Positions 32,646 through 43,712 of a stretch of DNA of 64,000 nt are shown one piece after another. Position 1 is the stretch's first letter; each line of letters opens with the position of its first letter. A program made the translations under genes and the position numbers. The notes under the pieces are model-generated. The model was given only the letters and a program-made list of their open reading frames with translations, did not search any database and was not told the DNA's origin. Origin of the DNA: Eledone cirrhosa (Eukaryota; Mollusca; Cephalopoda; Octopoda; Eledonidae); contig OZ024743.1 in assembly GCA_964016885.1 (NCBI GenBank), positions 83,197,402 to 83,261,401 of the forward strand, in the 5' to 3' direction.

Positions 32646-32805
32646 CTCCAGTATTGGACTGGTACTTTTTTTATCGACATCGAAATGATGAAAGGCAAAG
32701 TTGACCTCGGCGGGATTTGAACTCAGAGAGCAGAGAACCGGAATGAATCCCTTAAAGTATTCTATCTGACGTTCTAACGACTCTGCCAATTCGCCGCCTA
32801 CCCCC
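32646..32805 (-). mobile_element. tRNA-derived SINE, divergent copy
   Basis: Inverted cggcgggatttgaactcaga and tttatcgaca, a relative of the 38 kb SINEs but more diverged in the tRNA part. Confidence 0.75.
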
Positions 32806-32808
32806 CCC

Positions 32809-32810
<2 letters not shown>

Positions 32811-32884
<74 letters not shown>
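32811..32884. repeat. TA microsatellite
   Basis: About 37 TA units, next to a C run. Confidence 0.95.
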
Positions 32885-32887
<3 letters not shown>

Positions 32888-33287
32888 GGATTCTTTCTCA
32901 CGTCGTGTAGACGCGTTCTTGAGACTAGTAAAATGAGGTATCCTCTTGATAAGTCGGCAGACCTCGCAAGGACTCTATATCTTTGATATATTGTTTTTGT
33001 TTATGCCACGAAACTACGTAGTCGAGGAATTTAGGAACAGTTTAGGTATGATACATTTTATTACTAATTATATCTAAATGTTTCTTCTCTCTTCATAATG
33101 TATTTTTAACTCTGATACTGGTTCAGTCTGGTTCAAACTGAATTGGTCTGTCCCAGTCATTCATTGAGCAACATCGGTGAAGTTGGCACCCTTAACTCAC
33201 AGTTGGGCGCGGATGCATTCATGTATATATGTGTGTGTCCGCGTGTATCTGTGTTTCTAAATATATATATATATATATACACACGCA
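32885..33287. other. No gene recognised
   Basis: Non-coding, with a short TA run near 33260. Confidence 0.5.
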
Positions 33288-33335
33288 CACTAGCAGTGTA
33301 TCCCGCGTTGTACGGGTAAGAACATTGGTAATAGC
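33288..33335 (-). mobile_element. Helitron 3' end
   Basis: Plus-strand actagcagtgtatcccgcgt then tgtacgggtaa is the inverse of the Helitron terminus at 21491-21521 (cccgtgcaacgcc ... ctgctag). The body would extend to the right, but its TC start was not found. Confidence 0.65.
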
Positions 33336-34200
33336 ACCTCCAATGAGAAACGTTTATTTGTGAGTGCCTGTTAAAAACTCACGAGAATATACCGACAGGA
33401 AACTTAAGGAAAATTAAGAAGTTGAAAGTACAGTTTAGCTGTCTACGTGCATTGTTCATAGAAATATTGTTGAGCCCCTTCTTTTCATACTCCTCTGTTT
33501 TGGCCTTTTGGAGTAAATGTGAAAGAGAAAGTCACAGATTAAGTTGGCAGAAGGTTCCAGTGTCATAGCAGTAAGGCGTAGCCTACTTACCTCAAAAGTT
33601 CATTCGCACTTTTCCACTAAGTTACTCTTTCTCTCTATCTCTCTCGGTGCAGTCCCTTGTGAATTTCTCACGTAGGCCTGGTGTAAATTTGCACCCAATC
33701 CATCTGCCCGATGCATATGTCCACTTTGTACGGCTTTTGGAGGAAGGAGTGACCAGCAGTACGTTGTTCGGTATTATTACGAAAAGGTGTAGCAGAGAAT
33801 CCCGCGTGAAGTAACAGCTCGGGAGGAAACTGCTTACCTCGAAGATTCATTCGCCATCGTTCTTGTCAACGCTCCGTTTAGTTGGTATTTGTTGGTCTAC
33901 AGTTAGATGAATGGCGCACAGAGGGTTAATGTTTATTGGCAAAAAGTTTTTTGAATAATAAAAGACGGGTTAAAGCTACCTACAATGTATTTGTGTGTGT
34001 GTATTTGGGATGAGCAGAACAAGCAAACATTAAACAATCTTTTAAATAAATTAAAATACGATTTAATCTCATTTTATATATATATATAGTTATGTAATAA
34101 ACAACATAAGATAATTATTTCATTTACTAGTGGTTTCTTGAAAGCAAATAAGCTCTGTAACTTACTTAGAGCACTCTTTTTTCCTCTACCTTTCCGACGG
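33336..34200. other. Unassigned, possibly Helitron body
   Basis: Non-coding; no helicase or Rep motif seen. Two similar phrases (cttacctc-aaagttcattcgc near 33590 and cttacctcgaagattcattcgc near 33833) indicate an internal duplication. Confidence 0.4.
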
Positions 34201-34207
34201 AATTACT

Positions 34208-34212
34208 TCATT

Positions 34213-34277
<65 letters not shown>

Positions 34278-34420
34278 GAACAAGTAAGACCCCGACGGCT
34301 GAGCTCAAGCCGTTTCGAATGTTTATATATATGTATATGTGTATATATGTGTGTGTTTATGTATATATATGTATATATATATGTATATATAGGTATATAG
34401 GTATATATATATATGTGTGT
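34208..34420. repeat. CA/TA/TATG microsatellite cluster
   Basis: Runs of CA, TA, and tatg around a short unique stretch at 34277-34320. Open frames here are repeat artefacts. Confidence 0.85.
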
Positions 34421-34509
34421 GTGTGTGAATGTAGCGAAGATAATACGTCAGCAATGACGTGCTCGACAGAATTTAATGCAGACAGACAGACATACAGATA
34501 GATATTATA

Positions 34510-34706
34510 AGGGCGGTGGATATTGAGAGTATCGGTAGAGGGTCGGACGCCATGCTTTGCCGCAGAGTTACGGCCCTTGTCATTCTGAGTTCAAATCCCG
34601 CCGAGTTTAACTTTGCCTTTCATCCTGACGGGGTCGATAAAATAAAGTACCAGTAATGTACTGCGAGATAATTGCTGGCCTTGTGCCAAAAGTAGAAACA
34701 ATTATA
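34510..34706 (+). mobile_element. tRNA-derived SINE, ggtcgataaaat family
   Basis: Complete: agggcggtggat, A-box-like tatcggtagagggtcgg, B box gagttcaaatcccgcc, ggggtcgataaaataaagta, and agtagaaacaattat tail. Confidence 0.9.
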
Positions 34707-34835
34707 AGGGCTCGAAGTTTGTTTTTCCATATATGAGTGTTTGAATTTCTTTTTACTTAAAAAAAAGGGGCTCATGAAGGTTTTTTTTTTAATAAACGTA
34801 ATTTGATTGGTTATATATGAAATTATGGCTACCAG

Positions 34836-35162
34836 ACACGACACCACTACCACACACTACACCACTACCACACACTACACCACTACACCACTACCAGACA
34901 CTACACCATTACCAGACACTAAACAATTACCAGACACTACACCACTACCAGGCACTACACCATTACCAGACACTACACCACTACCAGACACTACAACACT
35001 ACCAGACACTACACCACTATACCACTACCAGACACTACACCATTACCAGACACTACACCACTACACCATTACCAGACACTGCAACACGACCACGCACTAC
35101 ACCACTACACCACTACCAGACACTACACCACTACCAGGCACTACACCAGTACCAGACACTAT
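34836..35162. repeat. Minisatellite of 12/18 bp units
   Basis: Units ccagacactacaccactac with shorter accacacactac variants. It abuts the 5' end of the LINE at 35190. Confidence 0.92.
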
Positions 35163-35189
35163 ATCCTTGAAGATGTCACACCAATTGTA

Positions 35190-37795
35190 CTGTTGACACA
35201 TTCAAACTCAGTCTGTGACACACTGACAGTACATATGAAGCAACTACAGACAGTAATATGTGTCACATATCGGCCGCCTGATGCCCCCAGTCATGAGGGT
35301 AAATTTGAGGATAGCCTCAGTAGGACAGAAGAGGTCCTTGACAAACTGGACCAGGGTCTCAACATTCTACTGCTGGGAGACTTCAACCTGCCAAAGGTCA
35401 AATGGCCTGAGGGCCACCTCCTCCATGGAATGACGTCAATAGAACAGAGACAGACGGAATCCCTGCTGGCCCTCACACACAGGCTGTTCATAGAACAAGC
35501 AGTACTCCTCCCAACAAGAGGCGAACATGTCCTGGACATCTGTTTTACAAACAACGAAGTGCTCATCCACAATGTAAGGGTGACACCAATAATTTTCTCG
35601 GATCATAACTGAGTAGAACTAATGATATGTGGTACGAGAGAACCAACAGAGACACAACCATCAAGAAGCACCCGGACGTTATCCGGCCTTCGCTTGTACA
35701 AGGCTAACTGGAAAAAGATCAAGAGATAAATCCGGAAGCAAATATGGAGTGAAAATACCGCCACACAAGACACCAACACACAATTTCAACACTTAATGAC
35801 AACGGTACACACTATATGCTAGAAGTTTGTCCCGGAGAAAAAGGCAAACAGGCACAAAAATCTTATTCCCAGAGATAGGAAAATCCCCATGAGACGTAGA
35901 ACCAAGCTCTCAAACCAGTTGAATGCACAACTAGAAAACAAGAACAAGAAGGAACCCTATTTGAAACGTGCACTACTTGACACCGAGATTGCACTCAAAC
36001 TTCCCCATGAAAATGAGAGGGCAAAGAAAGAAAGCAGGGCCATAGAAAATATTAAAACAAATCCTAAGGCCTTCTTTAAATTTTAATAAGACACTGCCTC
36101 GTTACACTGCAAGACGGTTCATTAACCGATAATCCCCAAGGGATATGTGAAATACTGAACGAACAGTACAGAGGTGTGTTCACATGTCCACTGAGGCGCA
36201 TGCAAATAACAAAGCCAGAGGAGTTCTTTGATGCCACAACACTACATGAAGATATGGTGACCATCAACCACATAGAGATAACGGAGGAAGATGTGGTATA
36301 CGTCATAGATGAAATTAGAACAGACTCAGCTGCTGGACCTGATGGATTCCCAGCAGTCCTCTTAAAAACGTGTAAGCGGCCCTTAGCAACTCCACTGAAG
36401 ATGCTCTTCAGAAGCTTCGTGGCTAGCGGTATATTACTCAGGGAGCTGAAAGAAGGCACAATATGCCCTATCCATAAAGGAGGTAGCAAAGCGGAGGCCA
36501 AAAACTATAGGCCAGTCTCCCTGACGTCGCATATCAGTAGGGTCATGGAGTGAGTTGTCAGAAAGAAACTGATCACTTTCCTCGAGGAAAATGACCGCCT
36601 GACTAGCACGCAGCTTGGATTTCACACAAGAAGAAGCTGCTTTACACAGCTGCTACATCACTACGACTGAGTACTGAAACAACTGCTAGACAGCTCACAT
36701 GTGGACGTGATATATCTTGACTTTGCGAAGGCCTTTGACAAGGTCGACCATGGAATGATATGTCACAAACTACACGGACTCAGCATAACTGGAAAAGTAG
36801 GTGAGTAGCTGCACGACTTCTTAAAGGACAGAAACCAGACAGTCGCAGCAAACGCTGGCCTTCTCAAAGGAAACATTAATAACAAGTGGAGTGCTCCAAG
36901 GGATAGTCCTGGGACCACTACTGTTTTTGGTGGCTCGCTCAGACATGCCCTCTGTAGTACATACAACAACATCCCTCAATAGCTATGCTGATGACACTAA
37001 GGTAGCACAGGCAATCAAAAACCCACAAATGTGCGGAAGAAAACAACATGCAGTTTAATGCTGGCAAATTCCAAGCCCTACAATACAAACCTCCAAACAA
37101 ACCTGCAAACACAAATACACTACAACACAGTTACGCAGGACCAGGATGGACCGTTATCCCCGAGTCAAAATCTATACGAGACCTGGGTATAGACATGAGC
37201 GATGATGCATCTTTTTCCTCACACATCATGAAAGTGGCGACAATGTGCAGACGACTCGCTGGCAGGATCTTGAGGACTTTCCGAACAAGAGAGCGTGACA
37301 CCATGTTGACACTATGGAGGACATTTGTCCTAAGCCGCCTGGACTATTGCTCCCAGTTGTGATCACCCCATAGTGTCAAACTAACCACGGAGCGTGAGGC
37401 AATCCAGCGAAGCTATACCAAGAGGATTGCCACGATGAAGGAGATAAGCTACTGGGAGAGGCTAAAAGAACTGAACCTCTACTGCTTGGAACGAAGACGT
37501 GAGAGATACGCAGTGATCTACATGTAGAAAATCCTGGAGGGACTAGCACCAAACTTTGGCATTGGGAGCTGGACCCACCGTCGAACAGGACGTCACTGTG
37601 TGGTGACAAAGGTCCCGTCTTCCACATCTAGAATAAGGAGCAGATACTGTAATAGCCTGGGATTCAAGCTGCCGAGGGATCTGAGAGATCTGCATAGTGT
37701 GGAGGTGGATGTCTTCAAGAAACATCTCGACACCTTGCTATCCAGAATCCCGGATAAGCCCACAGCAAGGCATGAGGGAAACCTAGGGGCACATT
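35190..37795 (+). pseudogene. CR1/jockey-like LINE ORF2, nearly full length, decayed
   Basis: Domains in order. AP-like endonuclease: VTYRPPDAPSHEGKFED, LLLGDFNLP near 35371, FSDHN at 35599, then a stop. Linker: TKLSNQLNAQLENKNKKEP. Reverse transcriptase: DSAAGPDGFPAVLLK, YRPVSLTSHISRVME with a stop after it, IYLDFAKAFDKVDHGM near 36710, SYADDTKVA near 36980. C-terminus: FVLSRLDYCSQL, LKELNLYCLERRRERYAV, GFKLPRDLRDL near 37660. At least seven stops or frameshifts, so not active. The 3' end runs into the ATTATA satellite at 37795, as if the tail seeded or joined it. Not the same family as 9400-11045. Confidence 0.9.
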
Positions 37796-37972
37796 ATATT
37801 ATATTATATTAATTATATTATATTATATGATTTTAATTATATTATATTATATTAATTATATTATATTATATTAATTATATTATATTGTATCAATTATATT
37901 ATAATCTATTATATTATAATATATTATATTAATTATATTAATTATATTAATTATATTAATTAAATTATATTA

Positions 37973-38141
37973 TCGGTGGATTAGCAATATCGGTAAAGTG
38001 TCAAACGTCATGCTTTGACACATAGAGTTACGGCCTTTTCTATTCTGAGTTCAAATCCCACCGAGGTCAACTTTGCCTTTCATCCTTAAGGGGTCGACAA
38101 AATAAACTACCAGTAACTTGTGCCAAAAGTAGAAACAATTA
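37973..38141 (+). mobile_element. tRNA-derived SINE in satellite, copy 1
   Basis: Divergent head (tgtcaaacgtcatgc) but intact B box (gagttcaaatccca) and tail. Lacks part of the ttgctggccttgtgcc block. Confidence 0.88.
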
Positions 38142-38233
38142 TGTTATATTATATATATTAATTATATTAATTTCTTTATATTATATTAATTATATTAATT
38201 ATATTTATTATATTATATTATATTATATTATAT

Positions 38234-38411
38234 TGGCAGTATCAGTAGAGGGTTGGACGCCATGCTTTCTAGCATAGTTACGTCCCTTTACAGTCTGCGT
38301 TCAAATCCCGCCGAGGTTAACTTTGCCTTTCATCCTTACAGGGTCGATAAAATAAAGTACCAGTAATACACTTGATAATTGCTGGCCTTGTGCCAAAAGT
38401 AGAAACAATTA
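38234..38411 (+). mobile_element. tRNA-derived SINE in satellite, copy 2
   Basis: From attggcagtatcagtagagg to agtagaaacaattat. Confidence 0.9.
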
Positions 38412-38458
38412 TATTAATTATATTAATTATACTAATTATAATATATTATATTATATTA

Positions 38459-38632
38459 CAGTATCGGTAGAGGGTCGGACGCCATGCTTTCCAGCATAGT
38501 TACGTCCCTTTATGATCTGAGTTCAAATCCCGCCGAGGTTGACTTTGCCTTTCATCCTCACGGGGTCGATAAAATAAAGTACCAGTAATGCACTGGGTAA
38601 TTGCTGGCCTTGTGCCTAAAGTAGAAACAATT
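38459..38632 (+). mobile_element. tRNA-derived SINE in satellite, copy 3
   Basis: From cagtatcggtagagggtcgg to the acaattat tail; lacks the first ggcggtggattgg. Confidence 0.9.
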
Positions 38633-38661
38633 ATATTATATTATGTTATGTTATATTATAT

Positions 38662-38848
38662 TGTGGATTGGCAGTATCGGTAGAGGGTCGGGCGCCATGC
38701 TTTAACGCATAGAGTTACGGCCCTTGCCATTCTGAGTTCAAATCTCGCCGAGGTTAACTTTGCCTTTCATCCTTACGGGGTCGATAAAATAAAGTACCAG
38801 TAATGTACTGGGTAATTGCTGGCCTTGTGCCTAAAGTAGAAACAATTA
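38662..38848 (+). mobile_element. tRNA-derived SINE in satellite, copy 4
   Basis: From tgtggattggcagtatcgg; its cgcatagagttacggccctt head differs from copies 2, 3 and 5, so it belongs to another subfamily. Confidence 0.9.
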
Positions 38849-38884
38849 TATTATATTATATTATATTATATTAATTATATTAAA

Positions 38885-39073
38885 AGGGCGGTGGATTGGC
38901 AGTATCGGTAGAGGGTCGGACGCCATGCTTTCCAGCATAGTTACGTCCCATTACGATCTGAGTTCAAATCTCGCCGAGGTTGACTTTGCCTTTCATCCTT
39001 ACGGGGTCGATAAAATAAAGTACCAGTAATGCACTGGGTGATTGCTGGCCTTGTGCCTAAAGTAGAAACAATT
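38885..39073 (+). mobile_element. tRNA-derived SINE in satellite, copy 5
   Basis: Complete head (agggcggtggattggcagt) and tail. Confidence 0.92.
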
Positions 39074-39612
39074 ATATTAATTATATTAATTATATTAATT
39101 ATACTAATTATATTATATTATATTATATTAATTATAATGATTATATTATATTATATTAAATTATAGAAACAATTATATTAAATTATATTAATTATATGAA
39201 TTATATTATATTATATTATATTATATTATATTATATATAATAATTCAATTAATTCAATTAATTATATTAATTTATTTATATTATATTAATTATATTAATT
39301 ATATTATATTATAGTAATTATATTAATTATATTATATTATATTATATTATATTAATTATATTAATTAAATTAATTATATAAATTATATTATATTCTATTA
39401 TATTATAATATTTTATATTATATTATATTATATTATATTATAATATATTATATTATATTATATTATATTATATTATATTATAATATTTTATATTATATTA
39501 TATTATATTATATTATATTATATTATATAGTATTAATTATATTATATTAGATTAATTATATTATATTATATTAATTATATTATATTATATTATATTATAT
39601 TATATTATATTA

Positions 39613-39686
39613 ACGGGGTCGATAAAATAAAGTACCAGTAATGTACTGGATAATTGCTGGCCTTGTTCCTAAAATAGAAACAATTA
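39613..39686 (+). mobile_element. SINE 3' fragment in satellite
   Basis: Only acggggtcgataaaataaag to the acaattat tail. A still shorter tail scrap (tagaaacaattat) is at 39163-39175. Confidence 0.85.
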
Positions 39687-40060
39687 TATTAATTATATTA
39701 ATTATATTATATTATATTATATTATATTAATTATATTATTTATATTAATTATATTAATTATATTATATTATATTATAATAATTCTATTAATTCTAATAAT
39801 TCTATTAATTCTATTAATTTATTTATATTATAGTAATAATATTAATCATATTAATTATATTTTAATATATTATATTAAATTATATTAATTATATTATTTA
39901 TATTTATTATATTATATTATAGTATATTATATTATATTAATTAAGTTAATTATATTATTTATAGTCATTATATTATATTATATTATGTTAATTATATTAA
40001 TTATATTATATATTATATTATATTAATTATATTAATTATATTATCTTCTATCTTCTATCT

Positions 40061-41497
40061 TCTATATATATAAAACCTAGGATGTGTGTGTGTCTGTATA
40101 CAGCTTTGGATACCTAAGGCTTTTAGAATTACCAAACGAATTTGACCAAATTTTCTGTGCACGTTGCACAGGTCGCTAAGATTGTCACATCACAAAGATT
40201 TTTCGAAGCGACCCATGTTGAGCAATAAAAAATAGATATCAAAATTATCGGTAGCAAAATTGATGTAAGGGAGATAACGAACTTTATTGACAATCCTTAT
40301 AAAAAAGGGAGATAACCAACTTTATTTACAGAAATATAAACATCAGATTCATTTGAAGATAAATCACTAATATTATCGTTTGTTTCTTGTTTATTCTTTG
40401 TTGCACTTTCAAAGTTACAAAAAACACTTGTTGTTTTAACTTGTTTCACTATATTAAGTGTTAATTTTCGCGTTAAGGGCCTAATCTCGCAGCAGTCTCG
40501 AATTGGCTTATACCACCATTACTGAATTGGTATTTCAAAGAAGAGGTGGCATATTTTTCCTCGATGCTCCAGGGTTGACAGGAAAAACTTTTGTTACTAA
40601 ACTTCTTCTTGCAAAGGTTAGACAGAATAAGGACATAGCAATAGCAGTTGCGTCCTCTGGAATCGCAGCAAATTTGCTCCCTGGTGGAAGGACGACACAT
40701 TCTGTTCTTAAATTGCCTCTTGATTTGGCAAAATGGAAATTCCTACTTGTCATATCACCAAAGTGTCCGAAAGGGCTCATCTGCTACGAAGGTGTCACCT
40801 TATTCTTTGGGATGAGTGCACAATGGCGCACAAAGGTGCTCTTGAGGCACTAGACAGGTCTTTGCAAGACATACGGGATTGCAGTGATGTTATGGGGGGT
40901 GTCACCCTTCTGCTATCAGGAGACTTCAGACAGACTCTTCCTATAATACCGAAAGGAACAAGAGCAGATGCGGTAAATGCATGTCTTAAGTCTTCACCAT
41001 TGTGGCGACAAGTGACATCATTAAGAATAACTACCAAAATGCGTGCAAGGTTACATGGGGACCCTCTGTCATCAACATTTTCTGGAGTCATTCTTACAAT
41101 AGGAGATGGTAACATACCACCGGATACAGATGGACACATAGCAATTGATCACATCTGCAATGTAGTTGAAACTGTCGATGATCTCAAAGCGAGTGTATTC
41201 CCGAACTTGCATGATAACTATACGAATCTTGATTGGCTATGCGAAAGAGCCATTCTTGCACCCAAAAATATCACGGTTAGCTGTATTAACGATCGGCTTC
41301 TTCAGCTTCTTCCTGAATGTCCACGGATATATAAATCTATTCATACTGTATGTGATCCACAGGATGCGGTCAATTATCCAGTTGAATTTCTAAATTCTTT
41401 AAATCCTCCTGGTTTACCGCCCAATACATTGGTTCTGATAGAGGGAACGCCAGTTATTTTGCTGAGAAATATCACTCCTCCAAAACTATGCAAGTAA
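40061..41497 (+). pseudogene. Helitron helicase remnant (Pif1-like), main part
   Basis: Starts with a Helitron-like 5' leader (tctatatatataaaacctag then gtgtgtgtgtctg). From 40503 it encodes the Pif1-type helicase of a rolling-circle Helitron: Walker A APGLTGKT near 40566, VASSGIAANLLPGGRTTHS, then after a frameshift near 40735 Walker B LILWDEC, LSGDFRQTLPIIPKGTRAD, and SINDRLLQLLP-like NCIND (SCINDRLLQLLPEC). The Rep domain is absent. It breaks at 41497 and resumes at 42030. Non-functional. Confidence 0.88.
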
Positions 41498-42029
41498 AAG
41501 AAGAACATTATTTGTCCCCAACCTGTCAAAATAACAGAAGTCTTCAATAATTAATGCAAGCAAGTATTTAGTACAATCTTTGAAAACATAAAACTATGCT
41601 GATAATGAAGGAAAACACTGAACAGGATGTAGTTATACAAATGATTAAAGACAATACACGTTGCAAATCTCTAAAAAAAAAAGGCAGTTTTGCTAAAATA
41701 CAAAAAGTTGTAATGAAAGCAGAGTTGTATACAAACAAAAAAACAAAACAATGAGTGTAGAATAAGAGAAAATCTATTCTTTGAGAGCATCCTTTGCTGT
41801 GGATGGTTAAATTTTGAACTTATAATCATAAATATCCTGCATGACATATTCATTGGTATGTTTTGTAATGAGTAAGGTGAAGTCAAGGCAGAGCTGTAAT
41901 AAGTTTTTTTTGTTAACACTAAAGCACTTCAGGATAGAGGATATTCTTTGGGGTTTTTTTATGGAACAAACGCAAAGAGATTATCTTTACTGTGGATAAT
42001 TCGGAACAAACGCAAAGAGATTATCACGC
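41498..42029. other. Insert within the Helitron helicase, with inverted helicase scraps
   Basis: About 530 bp unrelated to the helicase. Near its right end ggaacaaacgcaaagagatt occurs twice (41963 and 42003); it is close to the reverse complement of gataatctcattgcgtttat at 42300. On the minus strand this region reads RRDNLFAFVPN, the helicase C-terminal motif, so part of the insert is an inverted copy of the helicase end. Confidence 0.55.
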
Positions 42030-42360
42030 CTTGTGGTTAAAAAACTGTCTCCACTTAGTATTGACGCTACCATTCTATCCGGATGTGGAAAAGGCGGGGA
42101 TGTGATAATAACAAAAATTAGCCAGGCGTGGATACTCCCTTCTCCTTTCGCTGAACCCAATTTCCCCTTCGTGTTGCCTTTGCGATGTCCATAAACAAGT
42201 CGCAAGGTCAAACTCTGTCCGTCACTGGAATTCACTTGGATGAACCTTGCTTTTCGCACGGACAATTCTACGTTGCCTGCTCACGAGTTGGCAGTAGAGA
42301 TAATCTCATTGCGTTTATTCCGAAAAAAAGACCCAAAGAATATCGTCTATCCTGTGTGTA
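42030..42360 (+). pseudogene. Helitron helicase remnant, C-terminal part
   Basis: Encodes DATILSGCGKGGDVIITKI, then after a frameshift near 42180 MSINKSQGQTLSVTGIHL and CFSHGQFYVACSRVGSRDNL, the last conserved helicase motifs of Pif1-like Helitron proteins. No Helitron 3' terminus was found before the next SINE. Confidence 0.85.
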
Positions 42361-42389
42361 TATATATATATGTGGGTGTGTGTATATAT

Positions 42390-42650
42390 CATCATCACCG
42401 TTTTACGTCCGTTCTTCCATGCTAACATGGGTTAGACGGGTTGTCCTGTTGTGGGCAGTGTCTGGTCGGCTGACCATGCCTTGCTCATACAGGAACTGAT
42501 TTTGGCTTGATTTCTACAGCTGGATGCCCTTCCTAACACCAACCTCATTTACAGTTAGTGCTGGGTGCTTTTTTCCGTGGCGCCTACACGTCAACTTTAC
42601 AGTGTGGGCTGGGTGCTTTTTTGCCGTGGCACCCCCACAACCACTTTGCA
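42390..42650 (-). mobile_element. SINE/LINE 3' tail, inverted
   Basis: catcatcaccgttttacgtc, ctggatgcccttcctaacac and two copies of the 48 bp tail block (cagtgtgggctgggtgcttt). 5'-truncated. Confidence 0.85.
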
Positions 42651-42655
42651 ATATG

Positions 42656-42659
42656 TATA

Positions 42660-42717
<58 letters not shown>
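42656..42717. repeat. TA microsatellite at Penelope-like element end
   Basis: TA run directly adjoining the element's 3' end. Confidence 0.93.
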
Positions 42718-42721
<4 letters not shown>

Positions 42722-43193
42722 TACTGGGGGAGGGTCATATTTGTGTAATATTGCCAGAATTAATAACAGAACACACTCACTGTTTGGTTGGTTTTCGCTT
42801 TTCGCTTCTGTGTCTTTTATATCGGTAATCTAATTTATTCGGTCCTCAATGTTGCCATTGACTGACCGACGGTCAAAATTAATACAGATACAATATAGAC
42901 ACAAACACATATATATAGTTTATCAAAGTTCTTTCGTTGCACATCTGCAACATCGTCAGTGGTGCTATTGTTTCCTCCCGTTACATTGTATGTCTACGCC
43001 ATTTTTATTTAGTCTGTCTATATATTTATTTATTTATTTGTTTGTTTATTTTATTTTGTCTTCTTTGCGAATGCGTTTGCGTGTGTGTATAGTGTTTTGT
43101 TTGATGTGTGTTCGTGATTGGGTGACTAGTGTGTGTTTATATGTGTTTGTTGTTATTGTGCTTGTGTATGTATTTATTTATTTATTTATCTAT

Positions 43194-43224
<31 letters not shown>

Positions 43225-43448
43225 TACTTCTCTTAGGTCAGTGTTGTTTGTTTGGGTGTTGTTGTTATTCCATTCATTCTTTCTGTTTAGTCTTGGCCTT
43301 CTAAGTTCTATTTCACTGGCCTTTCTGATTTGCCTATCTGCTGGGTCATTTCTATGTTTAGATATTATTCTAATTTCTATGTTATCTATGTTACCGTCGT
43401 GTTGTTGTTTGGCAAGTTCGTATAGTACTGACCCGTTTTTTCGTCCTT
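42718..43448 (-). mobile_element. Penelope-like element, 3' region
   Basis: Minus-strand 3' untranslated region between the GIY-YIG coding part and the TA run. Its last 230 bp match 26046-26240. It contains a hammerhead-like motif (42920-42966), a TATT microsatellite (43167-43226) and, next to the coding part, a C run (43455-43468). Confidence 0.8.
42920..42966 (-). ncRNA. Hammerhead-like motif in Penelope-like element
   Basis: Minus strand: cca, core ctgacga, an extra t, stem II gttgca with loop gatg and tgcaac, gaaa, short stem III (ag, aa, ct), t, then tgat. Stem I is weak, with one mismatch. Penelope-like elements are known to carry hammerheads in their terminal repeats, which supports the call; the poor stem I and the extra base weaken it. 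Confidence 0.5.
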
Positions 43449-43703
43449 TTAGTCCCCCCCCCCCCCCCAGTGTTGGTCTATCCTTTCACCTATGCTACGA
43501 GCTGTCTCGCCTATGTATGTTGTTGTCATGTTTCTGCAAGTACCCTCTGTACATCTTATGCTACAGACTACGTTTCTAGTTTTACAGTTTATCCGGGGGT
43601 TTACCTTACATATGATACATTTCCTATTAGTACAGTGTGTTTTCTTAAAAGGGTAGGTTTTGCTGATCAGGGATTTTATGGTGGTTCCTGGCTTTTCTAC
43701 CAC
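43449..43703 (-). pseudogene. Penelope-like element GIY-YIG endonuclease domain
   Basis: Encodes HCTNRKCIICK, CSIRCTEGTC and TTTYIGETARSIGERIDQHW: the cysteine motifs and GIY-YIG-like core (TYIGETARS) at the C-terminus of Penelope-like proteins, which nicks target DNA. It is one frame away from the RT part (43713-44585), so a frameshift lies near 43705. The end of the domain is lost at the C run near 43455. Confidence 0.85.
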
Positions 43704-43712
43704 CTTAATCTT

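Larger units (their letters stand above)
37796..40050. repeat. ATTATA/TTAAT satellite with embedded SINEs
   Basis: About 2.2 kb of ttatattatattaattatat-type sequence, interrupted by five near-complete SINEs and partial ones (separate entries). All SINEs have the same orientation and end in acaattata, which merges into the satellite. Confidence 0.92.

Noticed and set aside
34840..35196. Long open frames rich in TTPLPDTTPLPDT
   Set aside because: They are translations of the 12/18 bp minisatellite, open in several frames because the unit length is a multiple of three.
37796..40050. Telomeric or centromeric array
   Set aside because: Irregular ATTATA/TTAAT units interleaved with SINEs; no telomeric TTAGGG motif and only 2.2 kb.
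42849..43579. Hydrophobic frames with IYLFIYLFIYLF
   Set aside because: Produced by the TATT microsatellite in the Penelope-like 3' region.
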